Notes: generated by a model from the letters alone, not told the origin. Numbered from the stretch's first letter, positions 21,354 through 31,122 are shown. The stretch: 37,545 nt of DNA from Argonema antarcticum A004/B2 (GCF_023333585.1 NZ_JAIQZN010000071.1:1-37545), one strand, 5' to 3'. Made by a program: numbers and translations.

Positions 21354-23669
21354 TTACTTTTGACTTTTGACTTTTGACTTTTGACTTTCTAGCCCCTCCC
21401 CAGAAGCATTTACCAAGGTCACCAGGGGGCCTGTTTGCTCCTGTCCGTTCACAGCTAAATCGCTGTGACACAAATAAACTCTTTCTCCCGCACGACTGAG
21501 CAAATCTCGTAAAATCCGTCGCAACCGTTCCTCACCCGCTTCTATTTCATCTTCCGCTGTCCAAGGTTGTCCAAACCGATGCTGGAGAAATAACGGAGAA
21601 CCGAATAAGGTCGCTGCGCCGCCGCTTAGCCACAGAGGGGAACCAGCATCCAGCCAAAATTGCCAGCGATGAAAACGACGACTGGAACGATATTGGAAGA
21701 TGTTTGCGATCGTAACAGCTTGAGCGGCTAGACCAAACGATCGCACAGGATAAGGGTTAGCCGTAACTGTACCGTAACGCAGCATCTGAATAAATCGACC
21801 GACGGTAGTATAAGATGGGGTATCGGTTTGCTCGCTCTTTCGCAGCCGCACATCAATTTCCCAATAGTGTTGGGCGGTTTCCTGCAATTCTCGCAAAGCG
21901 GCTATGCGATCGAAGGGAAGATGGCTGTCATTCCATAAAAAGTGCTGAATTGCTCTATCCAGGATGTAAACAGGGCTGGGAATAAGATGCTGTTGTTGTT
22001 GCGATCGCTGTTCTTCTAACCACTGTACAATCTCTTCATAACCTTTGGTAGCCTCATATCCCAATCGATCCCAGCGAGGAAATGTCTTGGCAGGTAGTAA
22101 ACTGGGTAGTTCTGGATTTGGAGCATAGCAATAGTCTGCCAACAAACCGGCTCGCACTGGGTCTATCCCATTTTGGATTTTGGATTTTGGATTTTGGATG
22201 AGAGAATCTTCCCATTCCTGATTGTCTGTTCCTGCGGACGACTGACTTAGTACCACCAGCATTTCGGCAATCGCATCTCTGTCGATCAGACGCCCCAATC
22301 CCGGATAAACTAAGCCTAGAAGCGTCAGCAATGCCCGAATGATCGGTGAACTGGATAACGGGCGCTGGTGGTTAAGCGATTCGACTGCTATGCCCTGGCT
22401 GTTGAGAATTTCGATAATGCTGTAGCGTGCGATCGCATCCAACCCCGGTGCAATCACTGCTATTTCTTGCGGTTGCACTTCTCCTGACTGTATCGCCAAG
22501 CTAATAGTCTGGGCTGTTTGTCGCAGTAGTTGCGATCGCGATACCGTTTGAATCGACAGCACTGGTTCTGGCAAGCTCGACAATAACGTCGGGTCACTAA
22601 GTGCTTCCACCAACAACGTTCCCCAATCGGTTTCCAAACAGGCGATCGGTCGGCTTGTGAAGCCTTCTAGGCGGCAACGAGACGCCAAACCCTCCATATA
22701 ATCCGGGTCAGCCCCCAGTCCTTGCCGCACGCCACCTTCAGGATTATACGTAAAAGCGCCGATCGCGCCTTTGTCAAGCATAAAGTCAAACAAATCCCGT
22801 GCGATCGCCGGATAATCGTCCACATCATCCGCCAGCACCAACCGATACCTACGAGTTAAATGTTGCTGATAAGTTACATCTGGCAACAAATAACGCCAAT
22901 ATAGTTCGGTAATAATCCCATAAGTCAGCAATCCCCGCTCCAGACACCATTCCCGCCAGCGCAGCAGCATCTGTCCCAGTGCTGAGTGCTGAGTGCTGAG
23001 TAAAGAATCCCCCACTCCCCCACTCTCCCACTCCCCCACTCTCCCCCTCTCCCCCTCTCCCCCTCTCCCCCTCCCCCCCTCTCCCCCTCCCCCACTCTCC
23101 CTCTCTCCCGCCAAACCCTGTTCTAAAATTTCAGGTATGTCCTCTGGCGGCGTTCCGCTCAAACCGGCTAATAACAGCAAATCTAGCGCTCTACGCACCA
23201 ATCGATACTCATTTACCCCCATTTGTTGCCAAATTCCCTGCTCTAGATCCGAACTCCAAAGCTGAGTTGCCAATTCCTGTTCGGTTTCGGGACGCAGGCG
23301 CACTGGGAATTGTGCCTTCAAATTCAACCGCTGAATTAACAGGGGCCAAAACAAAATGACTTCATTCTCAAAAAAAGCTAGAGGTGTGGTTGTGTAAACC
23401 GGCATATTGGGTATCGCCGCCGAGATACTATTCGCCAATACGATGCGATTATCCCCATTAGCCGCAAACACTAAAGCTGCCGATGCTATTTGCTTAGAAC
23501 TTAACCGACTGGCACCAGTCTGGGCAACTCCTCGCCGCCGACGTGGAAAATCTGGCCCAAGAGTATCGGCCCGATCGAATCCCATCTGCACCCACGTGCA
23601 AAACTGCTCGATCAAACGAGTAGTCTTGCCACTGCGACTGGCGCTTGCGATCCAAATAGACTCAGACAC
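21354..23669 (-). CDS. RecB/AddB-like helicase-family protein
   Basis: About 771 residues from a GTG start. The Walker A-like motif is IASASRSGKTTRLIEQF near the N-terminus, and a motif II-like segment is RYRLVLADDVDDYPAIARDL. Later segments include QEIAVIAPGLDAIARYSIIE and HQRPLSSSPIIRALLTLLGL, as in AddB/RecB superfamily-1 proteins; cyanobacterial members are often called recombinase family protein. A role in recombinational repair is inferred. GTG 23669 is preceded by GGAGG at a suitable distance, so I prefer it to the ATG at 23741. Simple repeats enter the frame three times: a Gly/Glu/Arg-rich block (EGGRGRGGEGERGRVGEWES), QNPKSKIQN, and the C-terminal tail SQKSKVKSQK. Confidence 0.8.
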   Translation of the reverse strand: MSESIWIASASRSGKTTRLIEQFCTWVQMGFDRADTLGPDFPRRRRGVAQTGASRLSSKQIASAALVFAANGDNRIVLANSISAAIPNMPVYTTTPLAFFENEVILFWPLLIQRLNLKAQFPVRLRPETEQELATQLWSSDLEQGIWQQMGVNEYRLVRRALDLLLLAGLSGTPPEDIPEILEQGLAGERESGGGGEGGRGRGGEGERGRVGEWESGGVGDSLLSTQHSALGQMLLRWREWCLERGLLTYGIITELYWRYLLPDVTYQQHLTRRYRLVLADDVDDYPAIARDLFDFMLDKGAIGAFTYNPEGGVRQGLGADPDYMEGLASRCRLEGFTSRPIACLETDWGTLLVEALSDPTLLSSLPEPVLSIQTVSRSQLLRQTAQTISLAIQSGEVQPQEIAVIAPGLDAIARYSIIEILNSQGIAVESLNHQRPLSSSPIIRALLTLLGLVYPGLGRLIDRDAIAEMLVVLSQSSAGTDNQEWEDSLIQNPKSKIQNGIDPVRAGLLADYCYAPNPELPSLLPAKTFPRWDRLGYEATKGYEEIVQWLEEQRSQQQQHLIPSPVYILDRAIQHFLWNDSHLPFDRIAALRELQETAQHYWEIDVRLRKSEQTDTPSYTTVGRFIQMLRYGTVTANPYPVRSFGLAAQAVTIANIFQYRSSRRFHRWQFWLDAGSPLWLSGGAATLFGSPLFLQHRFGQPWTAEDEIEAGEERLRRILRDLLSRAGERVYLCHSDLAVNGQEQTGPLVTLVNASGEGLESQKSKVKSQK

Positions 23670-23804
23670 TACCGTCCGTCCTCCGGTTAATTTGCTATCA
23701 TACCACGTACACTCAACTTTCCAACTTTTGCAAATCTGCATTAACTCAGAAGCAAAAGGGATTTTTCTCCTATACCACTAAGAATAATCAGACAAATTTC
23801 TATC

Positions 23805-25184
23805 ATGAAAAGAACCATTTTGACAAAAATTATAGATTCCTTGCGTTATGCCGCCGAATGGTTTTCAGAAACGCCAGAAAGGGCATTAGAGCAAGCATAT
23901 AATGCCGCTTTGCAAATCAAGGCTATTGAAGACGAATATTTTGGCGGCAAAAAAATAGTGGCTGATTCAGCTGATTACACTGACAGCGAGATGTCCTATT
24001 TTCGTGCCGAACTGCAAAAAAATCTAAATATTACCAAGGGGCGACTAGCCGAATTCAGAGCCAGTAATTCAGTGATCGGGATTAGTAATTATAATCAAAC
24101 CCCAGCCAAAGCAGAAATAGTTGATGCCTCAGTTAATAACGGAAACGTTTATTCGCCCGAATCCAGGGATAAATCAGCGATTATTTTAGAAAAGCTAAAA
24201 TTTATCGATCGCGTCATATCTAAATATACTACTATAGAGTCCCAAAAATCACAACCTGAAAAATCTTTAGCTTTAGTAGCAATTGCCAAAAATCAAAGCT
24301 CTGATTCTGAAAAACTTAGCTCACCCATTTCAAATGAGCAACTGTATTTATCTACTCCCAACTCAGATAGCAAAGCTGACACTATTTCTGACAAAACTGG
24401 TGTTTTACCCAGGTCTATTTTTAAAACGATTAATAGACTTCAGAGAGAATTAGATCCGCAGTCGGAAGAAGAAGTTGTCAAAAAGTTCCGTAAGTCCAAG
24501 GCAAAAACAGCAATTTCTCTCAGGTTTCTTTTAATTCTAATTATAGCACCTCTGCTAACTTATCAGTTGTCCAAACTATTTGTTGTAGGGCCTCTAGTTG
24601 ATAATTTCCGAACTGAAAACGAACTCGATATTTTCATTAACCGGGATTTGGAAGAAGAAGCTCTTAGTGAGTTAACAAGATTTAAGGAAAGACTAGAATT
24701 TGAAAATCTAATTTTTGAAGCCCCAAAATTTTCCCCTGAGCAAATAGAAGAGCAATTAAAAGAAAAGGCCAAGGAGATAGCAAAAGAATCCCGTCACCAA
24801 AGTGCTGATGCTATTAAAAATATCTTTTCCGATTTACTGTCGCTAGTTGCGTTTGCTGTCGTCATATTTATGAGTCGCAGAGAAATCGCAGTTTTGAAGT
24901 CTTTTATCGATGAGCTTGTGTATGGTCTCAGCGATAGCGCTAAAGCCTTCATAATTATTTTGTTTACCGATGTATTTGTGGGATTCCACTCACCGCATGG
25001 GTGGGAAGTGCTACTGGAGAATGTATCGCGGCATTTAGGTCTTCCAGAAAATAGAGATTTTATCTTTTTGTTTATTGCTACTTTTCCTGTAATTTTGGAC
25101 ACGGTATTTAAATACTGGATATTCCGTTACTTGAATCGGATATCTCCTTCAGCTGTCGCCACCTACAGAAATATGAATGAGTAA
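23805..25184 (+). CDS. pcxA: Proton extrusion protein PcxA (CemA family)
   Basis: A 459-residue cyanobacterial membrane protein needed for light-induced proton extrusion, and homologous to chloroplast CemA. The start MKRTILTKIIDSLRYAAEWF and the long charged N-terminal half (residues ~20-240) match the family. Four predicted membrane helices follow, the first at LRFLLILIIAPLLTYQLSKL and others at LLSLVAFAVVIFMSRR, AFIIILFTDVFVGFH and FIFLFIATFPVILDTVFKYW. The segment SDSAKAFIIILFTD with HSPHGWEVLLE is strongly conserved. It is convergent with the terminal oxidase gene, 93 bp apart. Confidence 0.93.
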   Translation: MKRTILTKIIDSLRYAAEWFSETPERALEQAYNAALQIKAIEDEYFGGKKIVADSADYTDSEMSYFRAELQKNLNITKGRLAEFRASNSVIGISNYNQTPAKAEIVDASVNNGNVYSPESRDKSAIILEKLKFIDRVISKYTTIESQKSQPEKSLALVAIAKNQSSDSEKLSSPISNEQLYLSTPNSDSKADTISDKTGVLPRSIFKTINRLQRELDPQSEEEVVKKFRKSKAKTAISLRFLLILIIAPLLTYQLSKLFVVGPLVDNFRTENELDIFINRDLEEEALSELTRFKERLEFENLIFEAPKFSPEQIEEQLKEKAKEIAKESRHQSADAIKNIFSDLLSLVAFAVVIFMSRREIAVLKSFIDELVYGLSDSAKAFIIILFTDVFVGFHSPHGWEVLLENVSRHLGLPENRDFIFLFIATFPVILDTVFKYWIFRYLNRISPSAVATYRNMNE

Positions 25185-25277
25185 TATGAGGAATGGGGAA
25201 TAGTTATGGTTTACAGTTCATAATTCATAATTAATGGCCATTGACCAATCACCTTTTCCCCAATCATCAATCACGAA

Positions 25278-26018
25278 TTACAACATCGCCGGTTCCTTTT
25301 GATCTGCCTCTTGTGCCAATTTAGCGTCAGATTCTTCGACCTTCATCAGAGTTGATTCAGGCAGGAATTTAGCGTCAGGACTGTGAGGACTCTTGAAAGT
25401 AATTTGAGCATCTGGCTTTTGGCAAGCTACCATCGTTTTAACGTGTTCCATTTCGTCATCGCGGATAGCAACAAATACGTCGTAGAGATTCTCAATTTTC
25501 GGGCGACGTTCTTCTGGTGAACGAGAAGTTTGGAATTCATCAAACAGATAAAGGTCACCTTGGAGGTAGTAGTTTATGGCAACCTGGGGTGCTGGCTCAG
25601 TTTTAAGTTTCTCCCCATATTCTGCGAGGAAGTTCTTGTAAGTTTCGTAAGCGTGTTCCTCTACCATCTGCATGAATTGGTAAGCTGACTTGGGTGCCAC
25701 TATATACACGCAAATCAGAATCCAGTAGTAAACAAAAGCTCCTGTATGGGCGACAAAGCGATCGATCCAGTACTTATTGCCGCCAAGGGACTCCATAGTT
25801 AGCAGGTGGTGTAATTCGTTCCAGGATTCGGCAAAATGAACTTTGAGCCAATCTGCCTTGCGCCACCAACCCATAGTTTCGTAAAGGTGAAGCACTGATG
25901 TAAAGGCAAAGTAAGGAACGCGAGCAACCGTTTCCAAAACAAAAAATCGTGGATATAAACGGTCTCGGTAAAGGTAGTTGAGAATAAATTCTAAGAAATT
26001 GACTAGGAGTCGAATCAT
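25278..26018 (-). CDS. ptox: Plastoquinol terminal oxidase (PTOX/alternative oxidase family)
   Basis: A 246-residue di-iron quinol oxidase that takes electrons from plastoquinol and reduces oxygen to water, a safety valve in thylakoids. The diiron ligands appear in the four family motifs: LETVARVPYF (Glu29), ESWNELHHLLTME (Glu68, His71), VEEHAYETY and RDDEMEHVKTM. Membrane-associating stretches are AFVYYWILICVYIVAP and the N-terminal helix. The C-terminal ~40 residues are a charged, variable tail. Not all cyanobacteria carry this gene. The frame is complete and all ligands are present. Confidence 0.95.
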   Translation of the reverse strand: MIRLLVNFLEFILNYLYRDRLYPRFFVLETVARVPYFAFTSVLHLYETMGWWRKADWLKVHFAESWNELHHLLTMESLGGNKYWIDRFVAHTGAFVYYWILICVYIVAPKSAYQFMQMVEEHAYETYKNFLAEYGEKLKTEPAPQVAINYYLQGDLYLFDEFQTSRSPEERRPKIENLYDVFVAIRDDEMEHVKTMVACQKPDAQITFKSPHSPDAKFLPESTLMKVEESDAKLAQEADQKEPAML

Positions 26019-26213
26019 TTATGGTACTCCTTGTACTTGTATCAGGACGTGGGTATGATATCTGACTGTGAGTGCGATCGGCCCCATTGCAGTGTCTTAC
26101 TGTAGAGTCTTTTTAGATGGTAAATTTCACTACAATTCGATCGATATCCACACCAAGATTCAGAAGGTTTTCTCTTAATCCACTTCTAAAGTGTAACAAA
26201 ATCTTTACAAAGT
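26019..26213. promoter_or_regulatory. Divergent promoter region between ptox and the lipase gene
   Basis: About 195 bp between two divergent genes, A/T-rich, with no repeat of note. Promoters for both genes must lie here; no precise elements could be assigned. Confidence 0.4.
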
Positions 26214-26297
26214 GTGGTTTGGTTAATTTTAGCTTTACTTTTGAGCAAATATAACGTTGAGTCTAAGCTGGAATTAGGGAATTTATTTAATGCTGAG

Positions 26298-26900
26298 ATG
26301 AAAAGTAGTCTCGATCGCAATCCAGTGCTGCTAGTTCACGGTATTAACGATACCGGGGCAGTTTTTCACAGAATGGCTCCCTACCTGATTGAGCGGGGTT
26401 GGTCTGTTTACGACTTGAACATGATACCAAATAATGGTGCTAAGCACCTTGACCATTTGGCAGAGCAAGTTGCAGATTTTGTAGCCAAAGTCTTCCCGCC
26501 AGAACAACCTTTAGATCTAGTTGGTTTCAGCATGGGGGGAGTTGTCAGCCGCTACTACGTGCAGCGACTGGGAGGAATCGATCGCGTGCAGCGCTTCATT
26601 ACGATCGCCTCGCCTCATCGCGGCACGTTGACAGCCTATGGTTCCCAGCGCCCCGGTTGCGTTCAGATGCGCCCCGGTAGCGCTTTTCTGGAAGATTTGA
26701 ATCGGGATGTCGCCATGTTGGAGAGGCTAAACTTCACTTCCATCTGGACACCCCTCGACTTGATGATCGTCCCGGCGAATAGTTCGCAACTGCTTGTGGG
26801 TAAAGAGGTGCAGGTGCCGGTTCCTCTCCATCCTTGGATGCTGACAGACTCTAGGAGTCTTCATGCGGTGACAGAGGCGCTGGGAGAACCTGTTAGATAG
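26298..26900 (+). CDS. Lipase/esterase-like alpha/beta hydrolase
   Basis: About 200 residues from ATG 26298. The oxyanion motif is PVLLVHGINDTG, the nucleophile is Ser in DLVGFSMGGVVSRYY, and later segments are ITIASPHRGTLTAYGS and VPLHPWMLTDSRSLHAV, where the catalytic His is probably one of the C-terminal histidines. It resembles triacylglycerol-lipase-type or PGAP1-like hydrolases of cyanobacteria. The frame can begin at GTG 26214 and would add a hydrophobic start (VWLILALLLSKY). If used, that might anchor the protein, and I cannot exclude it. Its 3' end overlaps the convergent VOC gene by 8 bp. Confidence 0.85.
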   Translation: MKSSLDRNPVLLVHGINDTGAVFHRMAPYLIERGWSVYDLNMIPNNGAKHLDHLAEQVADFVAKVFPPEQPLDLVGFSMGGVVSRYYVQRLGGIDRVQRFITIASPHRGTLTAYGSQRPGCVQMRPGSAFLEDLNRDVAMLERLNFTSIWTPLDLMIVPANSSQLLVGKEVQVPVPLHPWMLTDSRSLHAVTEALGEPVR

Positions 26901-27324
26901 TATCCCCCACCTGTGCATACTCGCGATCGCCAAAAATTGCCGAAGCATGAGAGTAATATTTAAACTCAAGTATGTTATGGAAAGGATCTTCTAAAAAGAA
27001 GGTACGATGCTCTGTGGGTAAACCGACAAATCGGCGTTTAGCCTCTTGGTAAAAGTGTAAATTCTTTTGTTTCGCCCGATCTAGCAGTGCTTCCCAATCG
27101 GCTTCGGAAGTGAAAACCAAACCGAAGTGCCTGGGATATATACCTTTTTGAGGGGTCAGCAGTTCTTTGACTGTGTGGGCAACGATTTGATGGCCATAAA
27201 GGTTTAGAATTACCGAAATTGGGCTTTCGCGACCGATTTCGCAGCCTAAGCCATCGGCGTAGAATGCTTTTGTCTGAGCAATGTCGGTGACGGGAAAGGC
27301 AAGATGAAATAAAACTTGGTTCAT
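26893..27324 (-). CDS. VOC-family (glyoxalase/dioxygenase fold) protein
   Basis: A 143-residue protein with the paired beta-alpha-beta-beta-beta units of the vicinal oxygen chelate fold: LFHLAFPVTDIAQTKAFYAD at the start, the metal-ligand positions His in FHLAF and HFGLVF, and Glu in FKYYS's preceding NILEFKYY. The central sequence is YPRHFGLVFTSEADWEALLD. The substrate is not predictable. It starts 26 bp from the divergent DUF92 start codon, so the two share a very compact promoter region. Its end overlaps the convergent lipase gene. Confidence 0.87.
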   Translation of the reverse strand: MNQVLFHLAFPVTDIAQTKAFYADGLGCEIGRESPISVILNLYGHQIVAHTVKELLTPQKGIYPRHFGLVFTSEADWEALLDRAKQKNLHFYQEAKRRFVGLPTEHRTFFLEDPFHNILEFKYYSHASAIFGDREYAQVGDTI

Positions 27325-27350
27325 AGTTTGTTCGGGGAGGCTAGTGCGTT

Positions 27351-28112
27351 ATGTTCTCTAGTATTTATTCTCTTAATTCCTGGCTAGTAGGCGCAGCATT
27401 GAATACGGTTTTGTTAGCGATCGCCTATTTTGCCCCTAAAAAATTGCTTACACCAGCAGGCTACGTTCATGCTTGGGTGTTGGGCGTTCTCATTTGGGGT
27501 ACTCTTGGCTGGCAGGGATATTTAGTGGTACTGTTCTATTTTCTCGTCGGATCTGGCGTCACCCGCATCGGTATGGCTCAAAAAGAAGCCGAAGGAATAG
27601 CTGAAAAGCGATCGGGTGCCCGTGGGCCAGAAAATGTCTGGGGTTCTGCGGCGACTGGGGCATTATGTGCATTGGCAACTCTTCTCCCACTCCCCTCTTC
27701 TCCCACTCTTCCCCTCCTGCTGCTGGGTTATGTCGCCAGTTTCAGTACTAAGCTTTCTGATACCTGCGCCAGTGAGGTGGGCAAAGCCTACGGTAAACGC
27801 ACTTTTCTGATTACTACTTTACAACCAGTAGCGCGAGGAACGGAAGGAGCGGTGAGTCTGGAGGGGACTTTAGCTGGGGTTGTGGGGTCAGCTGCGATCG
27901 CGATCGTTGGTTGGGGCGTCGGCTTAATCGATTTGGTGGGTGTCGGTTTGTGCGTAGTGGCGGCTTTTATTGCCACTAATTTAGAAAGTCTGATCGGTGC
28001 TACAGTGCAAGGCAAGGTAAGCTGGCTCACCAATGAAGTTGTCAACGCGATCAATACTTCGCTGGGTGCGATCGCTGCCATTCTGCTAGCTTTGGCCTTT
28101 CGCTTAGCATAA
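27351..28112 (+). CDS. DUF92 membrane protein, VTE6-like (phytyl-phosphate kinase candidate)
   Basis: A 253-residue multi-pass membrane protein of TIGR00297/DUF92, with hydrophobic segments from residue 12 onward. Conserved parts are GSGVTRIGMAQKEAEGIAEK, RGPENVWGSAATGALCAL, FSTKLSDTCASEVGKAYGKR and TEGAVSLEGTLAGVVGSAAI. In plants and Synechocystis, family members phosphorylate phytyl phosphate for tocopherol and chlorophyll salvage; I infer that role. GGGGAGG lies 10 bases before the ATG. A Leu/Pro/Ser stretch (LLPLPSSPTLPLLLL) is encoded by a CTCCCACTCCCC-like simple repeat and may be a repeat incursion within a loop or helix. Confidence 0.9.
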   Translation: MFSSIYSLNSWLVGAALNTVLLAIAYFAPKKLLTPAGYVHAWVLGVLIWGTLGWQGYLVVLFYFLVGSGVTRIGMAQKEAEGIAEKRSGARGPENVWGSAATGALCALATLLPLPSSPTLPLLLLGYVASFSTKLSDTCASEVGKAYGKRTFLITTLQPVARGTEGAVSLEGTLAGVVGSAAIAIVGWGVGLIDLVGVGLCVVAAFIATNLESLIGATVQGKVSWLTNEVVNAINTSLGAIAAILLALAFRLA

Positions 28113-28143
28113 TTTCACCCCTATTAAGCATATTTTTCAATAC

Positions 28144-28216
28144 GGCTAAATTGAGCCGCCGCAGATAACTGCTGACTCGTACAGATAGCCACTGTACGGT
28201 CGGCTCCAACGCAGTG

Positions 28217-28222
<6 letters not shown>
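28144..28222 (-). repeat. attC-like element B (79 bp)
   Basis: Read on the minus strand: R''-like GTCTAAC, then TGCGTTGGAGCCG, a variable middle, and CGGCTCAATTTAGCC. TTGGAGCCG pairs with CGGCTCAA leaving one extra-helical G, as in element A. Length equals element A (79 bp) while the central ~40 bp differ. The upstream BrnT-module antitoxin gene ends with TAA at 28217-28219, inside this R'' box. The far box TTTAGCC is not the canonical GTTRRRY. Confidence 0.7.
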
Positions 28223-29285
<1,063 letters not shown>

Positions 29286-30551
29286 ATGGCTACCAATCTG
29301 TTCGATGCTAATTTTTACCGCGCTCTCTATCCAGACCTAGCTCGTGCTGGAATCACCACAGATGACCAACTGCGGCAGCACTTTGTCAATGCGGGTGCTA
29401 ATGAAGGGCGTCAATTTTCGCGGTTTGCCGACCTCAATTATTATACAGCAAGTTACCTCGATTTAACTAGGGCAGGCTTGACCAAACCCCAAATGTTTAG
29501 CCACATGGAAACATTTAGTTTAGGAGAAAAACGCCGACAAGGACTTGTGTTTAACGCATCTTACTACAAAGCTGTCAATACTGACCTAGCCCAAGCTAAT
29601 CTCACTGACGAACAACTAACTCAGCACTACCAAAGTAATGGTTTGAGAGAGGGACGCACTGCATCAGAATTTTTCAATCCCCGCGTCTACTTAGATGCTA
29701 ACGCTGACTTAAGGGCAGCATTCGGCAACAATTTTGAAAGTGCAGAACAGCACTTTGTCAACTATGGATATCGAGAAGGGCGTATAGCTGCCACACCTGT
29801 TGCTCCAGCATCAGATCCCGGTAACACTCCGACTGTTTCTTACGATCTTGGCAGCTTGCGTACTAGCCCCACTTTGAATGATTTTGTGGGCACTCCCGAC
29901 CCAGAGGATTACTATAGCTTCAATCTGGATCGTCCAAGCAATCTCAACCTAACATTGAATGGTTTGAGCAACAATGCTACTCTTAAACTGTTTGCAGATG
30001 TTAACACTAATAATGCGATCGAACCCGGTGAAGAGATCGCCAGCGTTTCCGGTAGTAGTTCTAGCGCCGCATCAATCAACAGGAATTTGGCTCAAGGTCG
30101 GTACTATGTAGATGTGATAACAGGTTCACCCACCACTAACACATCATACAGTCTGAGTTTTGCTGCCACTGGCATTCCGACGACAACTGCATCAGATCCA
30201 GGTAGTACACCAGGTACTGCTTTAAACATAGACGCCCTAACTGGGACTCGTAATTATCAGGATTTTGTGGGTACTGCCGATCGCCAAGACTTCTACCGCT
30301 TTGTCCTCAGTAATAATTTGAACAACTTCAACTTATCCCTTAATGGTGTGAGCGATACGGCGGTTGCCAATGTCTATGGAGACAGCAACAATAATGGCAG
30401 CATAGATCCGGGTGAGTTTTTGGCTAGCACTACTGCTTCTTCTTCCAGCGCAGGCTCGTTAGCGCGGTCTTTAGGGGCGGGTACTTACTTCGTTGAGATT
30501 ACCACCTCTCCTCTTGCTAATACCAGCTACAATCTCAGCCTGACTGCATAG
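29286..30551 (+). CDS. Secreted PPC-domain protein with N-terminal FYRALYPDLA-type repeats
   Basis: About 421 residues. The first ~170 hold four repeats of ~45 residues, each with an F-D/N-x-x-x-Y-x-x-x-N/P-D-L motif: LFDANFYRALYPDLARAGIT, ADLNYYTASYLDLTRAGLTK, FNASYYKAVNTDLAQANLT, FNPRVYLDANADLRAAFG. Three of the repeats end with a G-x-x-E-G-R signature. Two PPC domains follow, near residues 185-300 and 315-421 (each with DFVGTxDxxDxYxFxL and ...SYxLSxxA). There is no classical signal peptide, as in many cyanobacterial RTX-like or type I-exported proteins. Surface or extracellular location is inferred. Confidence 0.8.
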   Translation: MATNLFDANFYRALYPDLARAGITTDDQLRQHFVNAGANEGRQFSRFADLNYYTASYLDLTRAGLTKPQMFSHMETFSLGEKRRQGLVFNASYYKAVNTDLAQANLTDEQLTQHYQSNGLREGRTASEFFNPRVYLDANADLRAAFGNNFESAEQHFVNYGYREGRIAATPVAPASDPGNTPTVSYDLGSLRTSPTLNDFVGTPDPEDYYSFNLDRPSNLNLTLNGLSNNATLKLFADVNTNNAIEPGEEIASVSGSSSSAASINRNLAQGRYYVDVITGSPTTNTSYSLSFAATGIPTTTASDPGSTPGTALNIDALTGTRNYQDFVGTADRQDFYRFVLSNNLNNFNLSLNGVSDTAVANVYGDSNNNGSIDPGEFLASTTASSSSAGSLARSLGAGTYFVEITTSPLANTSYNLSLTA

Positions 30552-30610
30552 GTAACTGCTGCGGTTAACACCGGACAGAAAATCATTTCTCGCGAGAAGT
30601 TCTTTTAGCG

Positions 30611-30636
30611 GTAGGGTGCGTTGCAACGCACCCTAC
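30611..30636. repeat. Perfect 26-bp palindrome
   Basis: GTAGGGTGCGTTG followed directly by CAACGCACCCTAC. It lies 60 bp past the PPC-domain gene stop and is a common cyanobacterial palindromic repeat; it might also end transcription. Confidence 0.9.
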
Positions 30637-30671
30637 TTTACGTTAGTGTGCGATCGCGCCAGCAATCCATC

Positions 30672-30855
30672 ATATCATGTCCGGTGGCATCGGTTGTCTA
30701 AAAAAAATAACTCTCTTATCTGTGTTCATCTGTGTTCATCTGTCTACCCTACGGGAAGGCGAAGCGCCTACATCTGTGGTAAAAATTTAACCCTCGATTC
30801 CCACAGACAATTTCTCGCATCACGCTTACGCTACCGATGAAACCGGACATGATAT
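30672..30855 (-). mobile_element. Mini-transposon copy 3 (184 bp)
   Basis: Reverse-oriented relative of copy 2. The terminal repeats (30672-30694 and 30833-30855) match with two differences. The interior equals copy 2 (GAGGGTTAAATTTTTACCAC and ATGAACACAG repeats) except for about 25 extra bases containing GGCGCTTCGCCTTCCCGTAG. Confidence 0.87.
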
Positions 30856-30856
30856 C

Positions 30857-31018
30857 ATATCCATGTCCGGTTATATCGGCCTTGTCTGTGGTCATCATTG
30901 GTTAAATTTTTACCGCAGATGTAGGCGCTTCGCCTTCCCGTAGGGTAGACAGATAAACGCAGATGAACGCAGATATGAAAAGAGATTTTTTAGCGTCCCG
31001 ATGCTACCGAACATGATA
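30857..31018 (+). mobile_element. Mini-transposon copy 4 (about 162 bp)
   Basis: Abuts copy 3 in opposite orientation. Its ends, ATATCCATGTCCGGTTATAT at left and GATGCTACCGAACATGATA at right, are more diverged. It carries the same GGCGCTTCGCCTTCCCGTAG block as copy 3. Confidence 0.82.
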
Positions 31019-31048
31019 AGTAGGTGGGCGTAAATGAACTGAACTTCC

Positions 31049-31081
31049 AGAAACCCGGTTTCTCCAAGAAACCGGGTTTCT
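31049..31081. repeat. AGAAACCCGGTTTCT hairpin
   Basis: AGAAACCCGGTTTCT and AGAAACCGGGTTTCT lie 3 bases apart; they can form one long stem or two short ones. It is the same family as 15647-15677. Confidence 0.85.
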
Positions 31082-31122
31082 AAGGGCCTGGAGTTTTACG
31101 TTTAATTATGCCCACCTACTTA

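Larger units (their letters stand above)
30552..31122. other. Mobile repeat cluster without genes
   Basis: About 570 bp holding a 26-bp palindrome (30611-30636), two mini-transposon copies in opposite orientation (30672-30855 and 30857-31018) and the AGAAACCCGGTTTCT hairpin (31049-31081). The reading frame at 30616-30840 lies across these repeats and is not a gene. Confidence 0.8.

Noticed and set aside
30616-30840. 74-codon frame in the repeat cluster
   Set aside because: It is made of mini-transposon and palindrome sequence.
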